Below are positions 15,051 through 21,977 of a DNA stretch of 22,367 nt, piece by piece. Within the stretch, counting starts at the first letter, position 1; each line of letters starts with the position of its first letter. The position numbers and the translations under genes are program-made. Source of the stretch: Ruminococcus sp. (GTDB lineage Bacteria; Bacillota; Clostridia; Oscillospirales; Ruminococcaceae); the NCBI RefSeq assembly GCF_019417665.1, contig NZ_DXUU01000001.1:126534-148900 (forward strand). The letters are read 5' to 3'. The notes beneath the pieces were generated by a model, which saw only the letters and a program-made list of their open reading frames with translations, did not search any database and was not told the DNA's origin.

Positions 15051-16199
15051 TTACTTCTTCGAACTTTCGCCCTCATCGCTTTCATAGGTCTCGCCGTATT
15101 TTTCAGCCATACGCTGCCGTGCGTCCTTCAGAACCTGCTGATTATACTTGGACAGTTCTGAACGGGACATATCCTTTGTCTCTTCTGCATAGCGTTCCCG
15201 CTTCTGCTGTCCCTCAGACAGTCCCTGCTGCTGATCCAGCATACGCTGCATAAAGCTCTTCTTGCCGTTGACATACTTCTTCTGCATCTTCTTGTTTTCC
15301 TTCTCGCAGAGCTTTTCGATACGCTCTTTGGTGAAGTACATGTTCAGACCAATGGTCTGGAGCAGCGAGAAGAAAGAAGAGCAGACCCAGTAGAAACCAA
15401 CGCCTGCCGGTACCTGGAATGCAAACCAGACGGAGAAGATCGGCATGATATACAGCATAATATTCATGCAGCCAGCACCGGGCATACCCGGATTGCGCTT
15501 CTTCTGGACCACCTGCATATAGATGGTCAGAACCAGCTGGAGCACGCCGGACATAATTGGGATCATAAAGAGTCCCACTGCCGCAGCATTCCACACGTCC
15601 GGATGCCAACTAGGAATTTCACCCAGGTTGATCCCGAACAGGCTGAACTTGTCATAAAATTCCGCTATCCGGGAAGAAAAATCCGTGCCAGCGAATACCT
15701 GATCAAAAGCACCCGAATCTTGATGATGAGCACTTAAAATAGCAAGCTCTTGCCGGAGGCTTGTCCCCTGCTTTGCCAGTTCGGGGTTGATATTCTGTAC
15801 CACCTCGAACGCCTTTGCAATGAGATCATCCTTCATTTTCAGGATATAGGACAAAGGCTTGTATACAACGTCCAGAATACCGAACAGGATGAAGAACTGC
15901 AAAAACATTGGCAGACAGGAAGCGCCGGGGTTGACGTTTTCCTCCTGATAGAGCTTCATCTGCTCCTCCTGGAGCTTCTGTGCATCGTTTTTATACTTCT
16001 GCCGCAGCTTTTCCATCTTGGGGTTGACACGCTGCATCTTCGCTGAATTCATCTGCTGCTTATAAGAAATCGGAAACAGAATCAGCTTTGTAATAATGGT
16101 AAACAACAGGATCGCCAGCGCATAGTTGTCCACCCAGTCATAGATCAGACGCATGATCCAGCCGAACGGCTTACCACACAGATCATATAAAAAATCCAT
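15051..16199 (-). CDS. yidC: Membrane protein insertase YidC (SpoIIIJ/Oxa1 type)
   Basis: A 382-residue polytopic membrane protein inserting and folding proteins alone or with Sec. About five hydrophobic segments: near 24-46, 97-120, 200-225, 250-270 and 275-300. The first holds ILLFTIITKLILFPIS, with Lys38 where many homologues have the substrate-groove arginine. A large extracytoplasmic loop (about 130-190) separates segments 2 and 3. No lipobox signal is seen, unlike Bacillus SpoIIIJ. The basic C-terminal tail (about 300-382) suits ribosome contact. The ATG follows yidD by 9 nt. AAAGGG lies rather far upstream, inside the yidD end, so coupling to yidD is likely. Confidence 0.96.
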   Translation of the reverse strand: MDFLYDLCGKPFGWIMRLIYDWVDNYALAILLFTIITKLILFPISYKQQMNSAKMQRVNPKMEKLRQKYKNDAQKLQEEQMKLYQEENVNPGASCLPMFLQFFILFGILDVVYKPLSYILKMKDDLIAKAFEVVQNINPELAKQGTSLRQELAILSAHHQDSGAFDQVFAGTDFSSRIAEFYDKFSLFGINLGEIPSWHPDVWNAAAVGLFMIPIMSGVLQLVLTIYMQVVQKKRNPGMPGAGCMNIMLYIMPIFSVWFAFQVPAGVGFYWVCSSFFSLLQTIGLNMYFTKERIEKLCEKENKKMQKKYVNGKKSFMQRMLDQQQGLSEGQQKRERYAEETKDMSRSELSKYNQQVLKDARQRMAEKYGETYESDEGESSKK

Positions 16200-16208
16200 A
16201 ATTTTTGT

Positions 16209-16487
16209 TTAACCCTTTCTGTTGCGTAATGTGGACTGCGGCTGTCGTTTTCCAAAGACAATCCGTGGCGGATCCAGGTGCTCCGGCACCGGGTCGATGC
16301 CGCCGGGACTCCAGGGATGACAGCGCAGCAGGCGACGCAGGGCGAGAAAGCCGCCCCGCAGTACGCCAAACCGCAAAATTGCGGTCTTCGCATAACAGGA
16401 ACAGGTCGGATAATACCGGCACACAGCCGGTGTCAATCGGGAAAACCTCTGGTAGAGACTGATCAGTGCCGCCGCCAGACGTCTCAT
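16209..16487 (-). CDS. yidD: Membrane protein insertion efficiency factor YidD
   Basis: A 92-residue, membrane-associated small protein that aids YidC-dependent insertion. It shows the family cysteines in CRYYPTCSCYAKTAI (23-37) and the hallmark RCHPWSPGGIDPVP (55-68). The N-terminal part is an amphipathic helix. The start overlaps the rnpA stop by 4 nt (ATGA) and yidC follows after 9 nt, so rnpA-yidD-yidC form one translational unit. Confidence 0.96.
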   Translation of the reverse strand: MRRLAAALISLYQRFSRLTPAVCRYYPTCSCYAKTAILRFGVLRGGFLALRRLLRCHPWSPGGIDPVPEHLDPPRIVFGKRQPQSTLRNRKG

Positions 16488-16852
16488 TTCGGCTTTCCCC
16501 CTTCCGACGGCGGTTCCATCAGTCGCCGGATACGTTTCAGTCCGGTTCCGGCGAGATAGTCACGCAATTGCGTAGAACGTATGCCCACAATAGACGGCAG
16601 TGCGACGATGACCAGATCCATTCCCGTGGGCATGAGATGCTCCGTCTCCCGGTATGCCTGCCGGATGACCCGGCGGGCACGGCTCCGCTTTACGGCACAG
16701 CCCACTTTTTTTCCCACTGTGATCCCCAGACGGTTATATTTCCGCCGGGTTTTGCGCACATAGATGACCGCATAGGGCGACACGATCTTTTTTCCGCGCT
16801 GATACAGCTGTAAAAAGTCCCGGTTTTGATTCAGAATGACCGTTTTTTGCAT
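16484..16852 (-). CDS. rnpA: Ribonuclease P protein component
   Basis: A 122-residue basic protein that assists the RNase P RNA in 5' maturation of tRNAs. The RNR-type motif AVKRSRARRVIRQAYR lies at 53-68, with the conserved RLGITVGKKVG before it. A GTG at 16861 is in frame, but ATG 16852 has GGAG 8 nt upstream and gives the usual N-terminus, so I chose it. A probable own promoter lies at 17043-17072. Unlike the common compact rpmH-rnpA arrangement, 380 nt and a terminator separate it from rpmH. Confidence 0.95.
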   Translation of the reverse strand: MQKTVILNQNRDFLQLYQRGKKIVSPYAVIYVRKTRRKYNRLGITVGKKVGCAVKRSRARRVIRQAYRETEHLMPTGMDLVIVALPSIVGIRSTQLRDYLAGTGLKRIRRLMEPPSEGGKPK

Positions 16853-16925
16853 GGCTCGCACTCCAACCTTGTCTCAGAATATTTTGCCGCTTTGCCGTGG
16901 ATCTGTCTGCACAAATCTTCATCTG

Positions 16926-17020
16926 CGGCGGGAGCAAGCCCCCGCCCTACGACAGATTTTTTCCAACACAGAAGGATCACTCCGACAGCCAAATGGATTA
17001 AGCGAGACTTGCTCCCGCCG
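16926..17020. repeat. Inverted pair of REP-like GGGAGCAAG repeats in the rnpA leader
   Basis: Perfect 13-bp arms CGGCGGGAGCAAG (16926-16938) and CTTGCTCCCGCCG (17008-17020). The left copy continues CCCCCGCCCTACG, a type of short palindrome common in many bacterial genomes. It lies downstream of the proposed rnpA promoter. Confidence 0.65.
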
Positions 17021-17042
17021 TTTTTCCATTCACATCAAAATC

Positions 17043-17072
17043 ATTCTAGGCATTTTCTTTTTTCTCTGACAA
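17043..17072 (-). promoter_or_regulatory. Probable rnpA-yidD-yidC promoter
   Basis: Minus-strand TTGTCA (17067-17072), 18 nt, TAGAAT (17043-17048). Start near 17036, leaving a leader of about 185 nt that includes the REP pair. Confidence 0.6.
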
Positions 17073-17079
17073 AGCAAAA

Positions 17080-17181
17080 AGCGTACCCTATCCGCCGCCG
17101 GTGCGCCGATCCAGAACCGTCATACCTGCATCATTGCCGGTAAGTGTCTTTTTTCGGCACGCCGGGCTCTTTGGGTACGCT
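17080..17181 (-). other. Structured 100-nt intergenic element between rpmH and rnpA
   Basis: A closing 9-bp stem AGCGTACCC/GGGTACGCT joins 17173-17181 with 17080-17088. Inside, a second long stem of CCGGCGTGCCGA pairs with TCGGCGCACCGG (one mismatch and one G-U). Read on the minus strand it ends in TTTTTG. It lies between the rpmH terminator and the rnpA promoter. I do not recognise the family. It could be a small RNA, a second terminator or an inserted element. Confidence 0.5.
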
Positions 17182-17186
17182 CCTCG

Positions 17187-17222
17187 AAAAAACAAAAGAC
17201 CACAAACCAATGGCGTTGTGGT
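17187..17222 (-). terminator. rpmH terminator
   Basis: Minus-strand ACCACAA (17216-17222), loop, TTGTGGT (17199-17205), then CTTTTGTTTTTT. It follows the rpmH stop by about 10 nt. Confidence 0.85.
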
Positions 17223-17232
17223 CCGACTTCGA

Positions 17233-17367
17233 TCAGTGGCTCAGTCTTGCTCTGCCCCGTGCTCTTCTGCGAGCTAAAACCTTTCTACCGTTCGCAGTGG
17301 CCATTCTCTTCCGGAAGCCATGCACCTTTTTCCGATGAATCTTCTTCGGCTGATATGTTCTCTTCAA
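17233..17367 (-). CDS. rpmH: 50S ribosomal protein L34
   Basis: The minus strand encodes 44 residues beginning M-KRTYQPKKIHRKKVHGFR and ending RARLSH, a full-length L34, a very basic protein of the large subunit. The start is TTG at 17365-17367, which is why an ATG-only search misses it. AAAGGAGG at 17376-17383 is 8 nt upstream. It is driven by a perfect consensus promoter (17464-17492) and has its own terminator. Hairpins in the leader, at about 17395-17413 and 17429-17446, precede the ribosome site. It diverges from dnaA. Confidence 0.96.
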   Translation of the reverse strand: MKRTYQPKKIHRKKVHGFRKRMATANGRKVLARRRARGRARLSH

Positions 17368-17463
17368 CCTGGTAACCTCCTTTCCTTGCTCAGGCGGAAA
17401 AAATACTTCCGCACAGGATGCTGGAATTGCATACGGCTAGCCGCATGAATCCATTTACCATAT

Positions 17464-17492
17464 ATTATAACGGATGTTCCCCTATTTGTCAA
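17464..17492 (-). promoter_or_regulatory. Perfect-consensus sigma-A promoter of rpmH
   Basis: Minus-strand TTGACA (17487-17492), exactly 17 nt, TATAAT (17464-17469). All twelve hexamer positions match consensus; expected to be very strong. Start near 17457. Confidence 0.93.
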
Positions 17493-17693
17493 GAGATTTC
17501 TTTGAAATTTCTTTGTTTTTCACGTTTGGCACTGCAAAAAACAGACAGCCTTCGTCAAATTGACCAAGAAATTTGCCTGCGGCGGTGGAATTGCAGGTGG
17601 AAATTTGATTTCCCGGTTGGGGGATTTATGGATATTTGCGGGCAAACGCTGCTGATTTCCAAATCGAAAATAAAGTTTAGGTGGGACGCCGCA

Positions 17694-17756
17694 GGGGCGA
17701 ACTGTGTTCGCCCGTTGGAGAGGTATGAATATTTGCGGGCGAACGCAGTTCGCCCC
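17694..17756. repeat. Inverted pair of GGGGCGAAC palindromes upstream of dnaA
   Basis: GGGGCGAACTGTGTTCGCCC starts at 17694 and an inverted relative (CGGGCGAAC...GTTCGCCCC) lies at 17736-17756; each is itself a palindrome. A third copy is at 19782-19805. This is the type of short intergenic repeat found in many clostridia. The remainder of 17493-17820 shows no gene, only a diverged direct repeat around ATATTTGCGGGC (near 17633 and 17730). Confidence 0.75.
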
Positions 17757-17820
17757 TACAGTGGGTTTTCTTTCGGTTTCCAAAATATAAAAAATCGCTT
17801 TCCACCTTTGCACCGATCTC

Positions 17821-17909
17821 TACTCCACAATTTCCACATGGGAATTTCAGAGAAAATTGAAGTTTTCAACAGAGAAGGGCTTGATTTTCCACAATGAATG
17901 TGGTATACT
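17821..17909 (+). promoter_or_regulatory. dnaA promoter with overlapping DnaA boxes
   Basis: TTGATT (17881-17886), 17 nt, TATACT (17904-17909) with an extended TGG. DnaA-box-like 9-mers: TACTCCACA 17821, ATTTCCACA 17830, TTTTCCACA 17885-17893 within the -35/spacer, and an inverted TGTGGTATA at 17899-17907 overlapping the -10. This predicts autorepression by DnaA, as known in Bacillus and E. coli. The cluster may also be the upstream half of a bipartite origin. Confidence 0.8.
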
Positions 17910-18024
17910 ATTATATTATGGACTCCTGTTTTTTAGGGTCTGAAACAACAGCGCATGAAGAATGCCAAATTTGCTGTATGTTCTGCGCTGTCTGCATTGA
18001 TTTTTGAAGGAGGATTCGCCGCAT

Positions 18025-19395
18025 ATGAACTCATTTGACGAAGTCTTTACCCGGGTCAAGCAATACTGTCTGGAGGAAGGCGATATTCCAGAAGTTGCTG
18101 TAAAACTCTGGATCTATGCCCTTATCCCTGTCCGACTCGATGGTACGACCGCACTTTTTTCTGTTCAGTCAGAATTCCAGCGTGACGTCATTCTGAATAA
18201 CTATGAGTCCCTGCTGAAGGAAGCTTTCCTCAGTATTCTGGGCTTTGAAGTAGATATCCGCATCCAGGTGGATGATGAAACAACCATGCCTGCCCATAAC
18301 AGCCGCAAGCCGAAGGATTTCGACGAACTGGCACGCCGCCACGAGGAGCTGGAGCACAGCTTTGAGGGCGCAAACTATGAATATACATTCGATACTTTTA
18401 TTGTAGGCGGTTCTAATGAATTTGCCTATGCCGCCTGTACCGCTGTGGCAAAAGAGCCGGGCAAAAATTACAACCCCCTCTTTATCTACGGCCCGTCCGG
18501 TCTGGGAAAAACCCACTTGATGCATGCCATTGCCCACGAGGTACACCAGAACCATCCCAATTATAAGATCATTTATGTCACCAGCGAAGAATTTGGAAAC
18601 GACTTTATTGCCTGCATCAATAACGGCAACACCGCCAATTTCCACGATAAGTACCGGAACGCCGATGTGCTGCTGGTCGATGACGTACAGTTTTTCAGCA
18701 ACAAAGAAAGCATGCAGGAAGAATTCTTCCATACATTCAATAAGCTCCACGCCGAGGGCAAACAGATCGTGCTGACTTCCGATAAATCCCCCAAGGAACT
18801 GAAAACTTTGGAAGAACGAATCCGCAGCCGGTTCGAATGGGGTCTTATCACCGATATCAGCACACCGGATTTCGAGACAAGAATTGCGATCATCCGCCGA
18901 AAGGCCGAACTGCTGGATCTGTACATTCCCGACGATGTGTCGGAATTTATCGCAAACCGGCTGAAAACCAATATCCGTCAGCTGGAAGGCGCTGTGAAAA
19001 AGCTGAAAGCCCTAAAGCATCTGGCAGGCTCTGCACCGTCCATTTCCATGGCACAGAGCGTCATCAAGGACATCCTCAGCGATGACCAGCCGGTGCCCAT
19101 TACCGTAGAAAAAATTATCGTGGAAGTTGCCGATGTCTATGGCGTTTCGCCGGAGGATATCCGCAGCAGCAAACGCTCCAGCCAAATCTCCACGGCGAGA
19201 AAGGTGGCCATCTATGTGGTGCGGGAGATCACCCAGATGCCGCTTCAGGCCATCGGCACGGAGTTCGGCGGAAGAGATCACTCTACCATCGTTTACTCCA
19301 TCAGCAACGTGGAAACTGCTATGAAACACGACGAACACCTGAAACAGCTGGTAGAAGATATCATCAAAAACATTCGCAGCAAGAGCCATGGATAA
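18025..19395 (+). CDS. dnaA: Chromosomal replication initiator DnaA
   Basis: A 456-residue AAA+ initiator that binds DnaA boxes and melts oriC. Domain I spans about 1-85, a short linker about 86-118, then the AAA+ domain with Walker A GPSGLGKT (156-163), Walker B VLLVDD (215-220) and the Arg-rich RIRSRFEWG segment. The domain IV DNA-binding signature GGRDHST is at 415-421. The TTG at 18004 would add seven residues (MKEDSPH), but AAGGAGG (18007-18013) lies inside that extension and serves ATG 18025, so I use 18025. Transcription from 17881-17909 gives a leader of about 110 nt. dnaN lies over 1 kb downstream, across the origin, so the two are probably not cotranscribed efficiently. Confidence 0.98.
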   Translation: MNSFDEVFTRVKQYCLEEGDIPEVAVKLWIYALIPVRLDGTTALFSVQSEFQRDVILNNYESLLKEAFLSILGFEVDIRIQVDDETTMPAHNSRKPKDFDELARRHEELEHSFEGANYEYTFDTFIVGGSNEFAYAACTAVAKEPGKNYNPLFIYGPSGLGKTHLMHAIAHEVHQNHPNYKIIYVTSEEFGNDFIACINNGNTANFHDKYRNADVLLVDDVQFFSNKESMQEEFFHTFNKLHAEGKQIVLTSDKSPKELKTLEERIRSRFEWGLITDISTPDFETRIAIIRRKAELLDLYIPDDVSEFIANRLKTNIRQLEGAVKKLKALKHLAGSAPSISMAQSVIKDILSDDQPVPITVEKIIVEVADVYGVSPEDIRSSKRSSQISTARKVAIYVVREITQMPLQAIGTEFGGRDHSTIVYSISNVETAMKHDEHLKQLVEDIIKNIRSKSHG

Positions 19396-19398
19396 AAA

Positions 19399-19426
19399 TG
19401 AGGAATAATGTATCGCCTTCGGCGAT
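19399..19426 (+). repeat. R3 repeat: ATGAGGAAT plus TATCGC hairpin after dnaA
   Basis: ATGAGGAAT (19399-19407) is followed by the hairpin ATCGCC-TTC-GGCGAT (19412-19426) and GAAAAAAG. The same pairing of motif and hairpin follows dnaN at 21579-21629. It starts 4 nt after the dnaA stop and may act as a weak terminator. Confidence 0.6.
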
Positions 19427-19442
19427 GAAAAAAGCAACTTTT

Positions 19443-19464
19443 CCTAAGATCCTGTTCAGTATCT
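19443..19464 (+). repeat. Solitary end of the T-family element
   Basis: TAAGATCCTGTTCAGTATCT matches the right terminus (inverted) of the element at 21978-22144, and the following TTTTTACGCACATATC resembles that element's inside. No opposite end is found; an R1 copy begins 30 nt later, so this is probably a remnant. Confidence 0.6.
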
Positions 19465-19494
19465 TTTTACGCACATATCACTAAAACATTCCAA

Positions 19495-19740
19495 CGCCGC
19501 AGGCGGCAATGAAGTTTTTTGATCCAGCAATTTTTCAAAAATGCTGGCAGAGTCCAGGGACAGCGTCCCTGGTCGCCGCCCGCAGGCGGCGAAACACCCT
19601 GGCGCATCCTTTTGCGCCACGGAGAAAAGGGGTGAGAAAAGCGACAGCTTTTCGAGGGGAAAGCGGACAAGACCGCTTCCTCCTGTGAAACCTCCATTTC
19701 AAGCAACATCTTGCAAACGTTCCAGTGGAACGTTTGCAAC
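19495..19740 (+). repeat. R1 repeat, full copy with module A, dnaA-dnaN interval
   Basis: Eight hairpins in order: GCCGC/GCGGC (19496-19507); CCAGCA/TGCTGG (19524-19547); CCAGGGAC/GTCCCTGG (19554-19572); TCGCCGCC/GGCGGCGA (19573-19592); TGGCGCA/TGCGCCA (about 19600-19619); GAAAAGC/GCTTTTC (19635-19653); GGGGAAAGCG with an imperfect partner (about 19657-19682); and the 29-nt palindrome at 19711-19739, here with TTGCAAACG arms. ORFs through it are repeat-derived. Confidence 0.87.
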
Positions 19741-19781
19741 GAAATTCACCTCCCACCTGCACCTACAATTGCGAACAATTG

Positions 19782-19805
19782 CGGGCGAACACAGTTCGCC
19801 CCTAC
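19782..19805. repeat. GGGCGAAC palindrome, third copy
   Basis: CGGGCGAACACAGTTCGCCC, then CTAC. It matches the copies at 17694-17756 and lies between the R1 copy and the DnaA-box cluster. Confidence 0.75.
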
Positions 19806-19852
19806 GTAGTTCCACACCTCAATTCTCACAGTTCTACCACACTTTCCACCCC

Positions 19853-20253
19853 ATCTCCACAACAAGAATCCGCTTTTCCACACCGCTTTCAACAGCTTGT
19901 GGAAAACCCATGTGGAGAAAAATCACCCGATATTCCTGTACCATTCCTGACAAGGGAAATTTCTCCTGTGAAAATCCCTGTGGAATCCTGTGCAATGCTT
20001 TCTCCACAGACTGTGAATTCCAGAAACGGAATCTCCCTGGTTCTCCACCGATTTCTCCACAAACTTTCCTTTTCCACTCCACAAACTTTCAAGGTCTCCA
20101 CAGCTGTGAAAATTCTCCACTTTTCCGGAAAGTTTCCACGGCACTGATGTGCAGAAGATCTTTCGCAAATTCCATGCAAAATGGAGATTTCCACAGTTTC
20201 CAGCCCCCCTACTACGACTACTATATTTTTATTTGTTTGTTTTGTTGTGTTTT
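19853..20253 (+). other. oriC: Replication origin oriC with DnaA-box cluster and unwinding site
   Basis: DnaA-box-like 9-mers: ATCTCCACA 19853, TTTTCCACA 19874, inverted TGTGGAAAA 19898 and TGTGGAGAA 19911, TTCTCCACA 20000 and 20053, GTCTCCACA 20094, TTCTCCACT 20113, ATTTCCACA 20187. The last is followed by a GC-rich block (CCAGCCCCC), then CTACTACGACTACTA (20209-20223) and an AT-rich run to 20253. This order matches the Bacillus basal unwinding system of DnaA box, GC block, DnaA-trios and melting region. Most boxes differ from TTATCCACA at position 3. The location between dnaA and dnaN and the switch in gene orientation agree. Confidence 0.85.
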
Positions 20254-20465
20254 GCAGCTTCGCTGCTTTCTCATAGGGTATGATCTGGACTGTCCTTCTC
20301 AGGTGGACAGTTTGTAATTGTACGCCTCTGACGGACAGGCGGAAAATAATACGGATTTTCTATCAAAATAAAAGCGGATACCATCCGCATGTACATGAAT
20401 GATCCCGAACTTTTTGAAACAGCGAAAACTACGGTTTTCGTAATGTATATAAGGAAGAACAAATT
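20254..20465 (+). other. dnaN leader with a row of small hairpins
   Basis: No gene. In order: GCAGC/GCTGC (20254-20266), CTGTCC/GGACAG (20290-20310), CGCCT/AGGCG (20323-20341), GCGGAT/ATCCGC (20374-20388) and CGAAAAC/GTTTTCG (20423-20440). The last is 10 nt from AAGGAAG, the dnaN ribosome site. I could not assign a convincing promoter. Confidence 0.5.
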
Positions 20466-21572
20466 ATGTTGAAATTTACTTGTGACAGACAGACATTCTT
20501 CACGGCAATTACCCATGTCGCAAAGGGTGTCTCACAGAAATCCACCATTCCGGCGCTGGAACGGTTGAAACTGCGTCTGGATCATGATATCCTGGAACTG
20601 ACAGGCTATGATCTGGAATTCGGCATTCAGCGCAGTATTGAGGTAGAATCCAGCAGCGTAGGCGAGTTTGTCATTCTCCCTCGTCTGCTTAGTGAAGCTG
20701 TCCGCCGGTTTTCCGGAGACAGAGTTACCATGGAGGTAGATGACAATTTCGTGGTAAAATTATTCTGCGATGCTACCGAGTTCCAGATCTCCGCCATGTC
20801 GGCAGAGGAATATCCGGCGCTTCCCAGCTTGGATTTGAATGCTGGGATGCAGATCGAACAGCCGGTGCTCAGTTCTATGATCCGCCAGACGCACTATGCA
20901 GCGTCTGTCAGCGAAGCAAAGCCTGTACTCACCGGCGAATTATTCGAAGTAGACGGCGATACACTCCATGTGGCTGCGATTGATGGATATCGTCTGGCAG
21001 TGCGTCAGGAACCGATTTCCAGCGCAGAGCCGTATCGGTTCGTAGTGCCGAAGCGCACTCTTCTGGAAGTGGCAAATATGCTTCGAGACGAAGCAGAGGA
21101 GCTTTGCACCATCTCCGCAGACCGTCGGCATGTGGTGTTCGAATTCAATGGTTATACGGTATTTTCCCGGCTGCTGGAGGGCGAATTCCATAACTATCGC
21201 AGCAGTATTCCGTCTACCTTTGACACAGAGATCACCATTGATACTGGTGAACTGACACGCTGTTTGGAACGGTGTTCTTTGCTGATCAGCGGCAAATATA
21301 ACGCACCGGTGCGCTGCACATTTTCGGGAGATTCTCTGGGAATCTGGTGCAAGACCGGGATCGGCGAGATCAACGACAAGATTCCGGCGCAGATCAGCGG
21401 CCCGGATGTGACCATTGGTTTTGATAACCGGTTTTTGTTGGATGCCGTGCGTGCGGCGGATTGCGATCAGATCAAGATCCAGCTCACTGGCGGCAATCGA
21501 GTGGCAAAATTGGTGCCGCCGCAGGGAGAAAGCTTTATTTTCCTGTTGATGCCCATCCAGCTGAGGCAATAA
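20466..21572 (+). CDS. dnaN: DNA polymerase III beta subunit (sliding clamp)
   Basis: A 368-residue ring-forming processivity factor that tethers the replicative polymerase and other clamp-binding proteins to DNA. Three repeated clamp domains of about 120 residues are evident. The N-terminal MLKFTCDRQTFFTAITHVAKG, mid-protein GDTLHVAAIDGYRLAVR and C-terminal FIFLLMPIQLRQ are typical of the family; the terminal MP.QL part belongs to the peptide-binding pocket. Length is normal. AAGGAAG 8 nt upstream supports the ATG. It is separated from dnaA by the origin and repeats rather than in a compact operon, and no recF or gyrase gene appears in the following 800 nt. Confidence 0.97.
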   Translation: MLKFTCDRQTFFTAITHVAKGVSQKSTIPALERLKLRLDHDILELTGYDLEFGIQRSIEVESSSVGEFVILPRLLSEAVRRFSGDRVTMEVDDNFVVKLFCDATEFQISAMSAEEYPALPSLDLNAGMQIEQPVLSSMIRQTHYAASVSEAKPVLTGELFEVDGDTLHVAAIDGYRLAVRQEPISSAEPYRFVVPKRTLLEVANMLRDEAEELCTISADRRHVVFEFNGYTVFSRLLEGEFHNYRSSIPSTFDTEITIDTGELTRCLERCSLLISGKYNAPVRCTFSGDSLGIWCKTGIGEINDKIPAQISGPDVTIGFDNRFLLDAVRAADCDQIKIQLTGGNRVAKLVPPQGESFIFLLMPIQLRQ

Positions 21573-21578
21573 ATGAAA

Positions 21579-21629
21579 TGAGGAATTCGGAGTTAGGAAT
21601 GAGGAATGGCGGTATCGCTTTCAGCGATA
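21579..21629 (+). repeat. R3 repeat after dnaN
   Basis: Two ATGAGGAAT motifs (about 21578 and 21599) with GGAGTTAGGA between them, then the hairpin TATCGCT-TTC-AGCGATA (21613-21629). It begins within 10 nt of the dnaN stop. Compared with 19399-19426 the stem has changed in a pair-preserving way (C-G to T-A). Confidence 0.65.
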
Positions 21630-21657
21630 GATTTGAAAGTAACCTGTAAAAAACGAT

Positions 21658-21901
21658 CGCCGCAGGCGGCAATGAAGTTTTTTGATCCAGCAATTTTTCA
21701 AAAATGCTGGTGGGGTCAAGGGGCAAAGTCCCTTGTCGCCGCCGCAGCGGCGAAACACCCCGGCGCATACTTTTGCGCCGCGGAGAGGGTGGTGAGAAAA
21801 AGCGATAGCTTTTTCGAGGCGGGGCGAACAAGACCGCTCCGCCTTGTAAACCCTTTTCAGCAAACAAAACCTTGTAAACGTCCCGGTGGGACGTTTACAA
21901 C
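21658..21901 (+). repeat. R1 repeat, full copy with module A, after dnaN
   Basis: Same hairpin order as 19495-19740 but with different stems: CAAGGGGC/GTCCCTTG; TCGCCGC/GCGGCGA; CGGCGCA/TGCGCCG; GAAAAAGC/GCTTTTTC; AGGCGGGGCG with CGCTCCGCCT. The end palindrome (21872-21900) has TTGTAAACGTCCC arms. No gene is seen here. Confidence 0.87.
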
Positions 21902-21977
21902 GGGGTAACTTCTATTCCTCATATCGTAGCTCTTGATATCCAATATAGCAGTAAATAATATGAAAAATAGGTGCTTT

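Noticed and set aside
17080..17181. 4.5S/SRP RNA or tRNA between rpmH and rnpA
   Set aside because: It lacks the SRP GGAA tetraloop region and tRNA T-arm and acceptor features; only a generic structured element can be supported.
19541..20317. 258-codon plus-strand ORF through the R1 repeat and oriC
   Set aside because: It reads through hairpin repeats and the DnaA-box cluster; the predicted peptide is repeat-derived and low-complexity.
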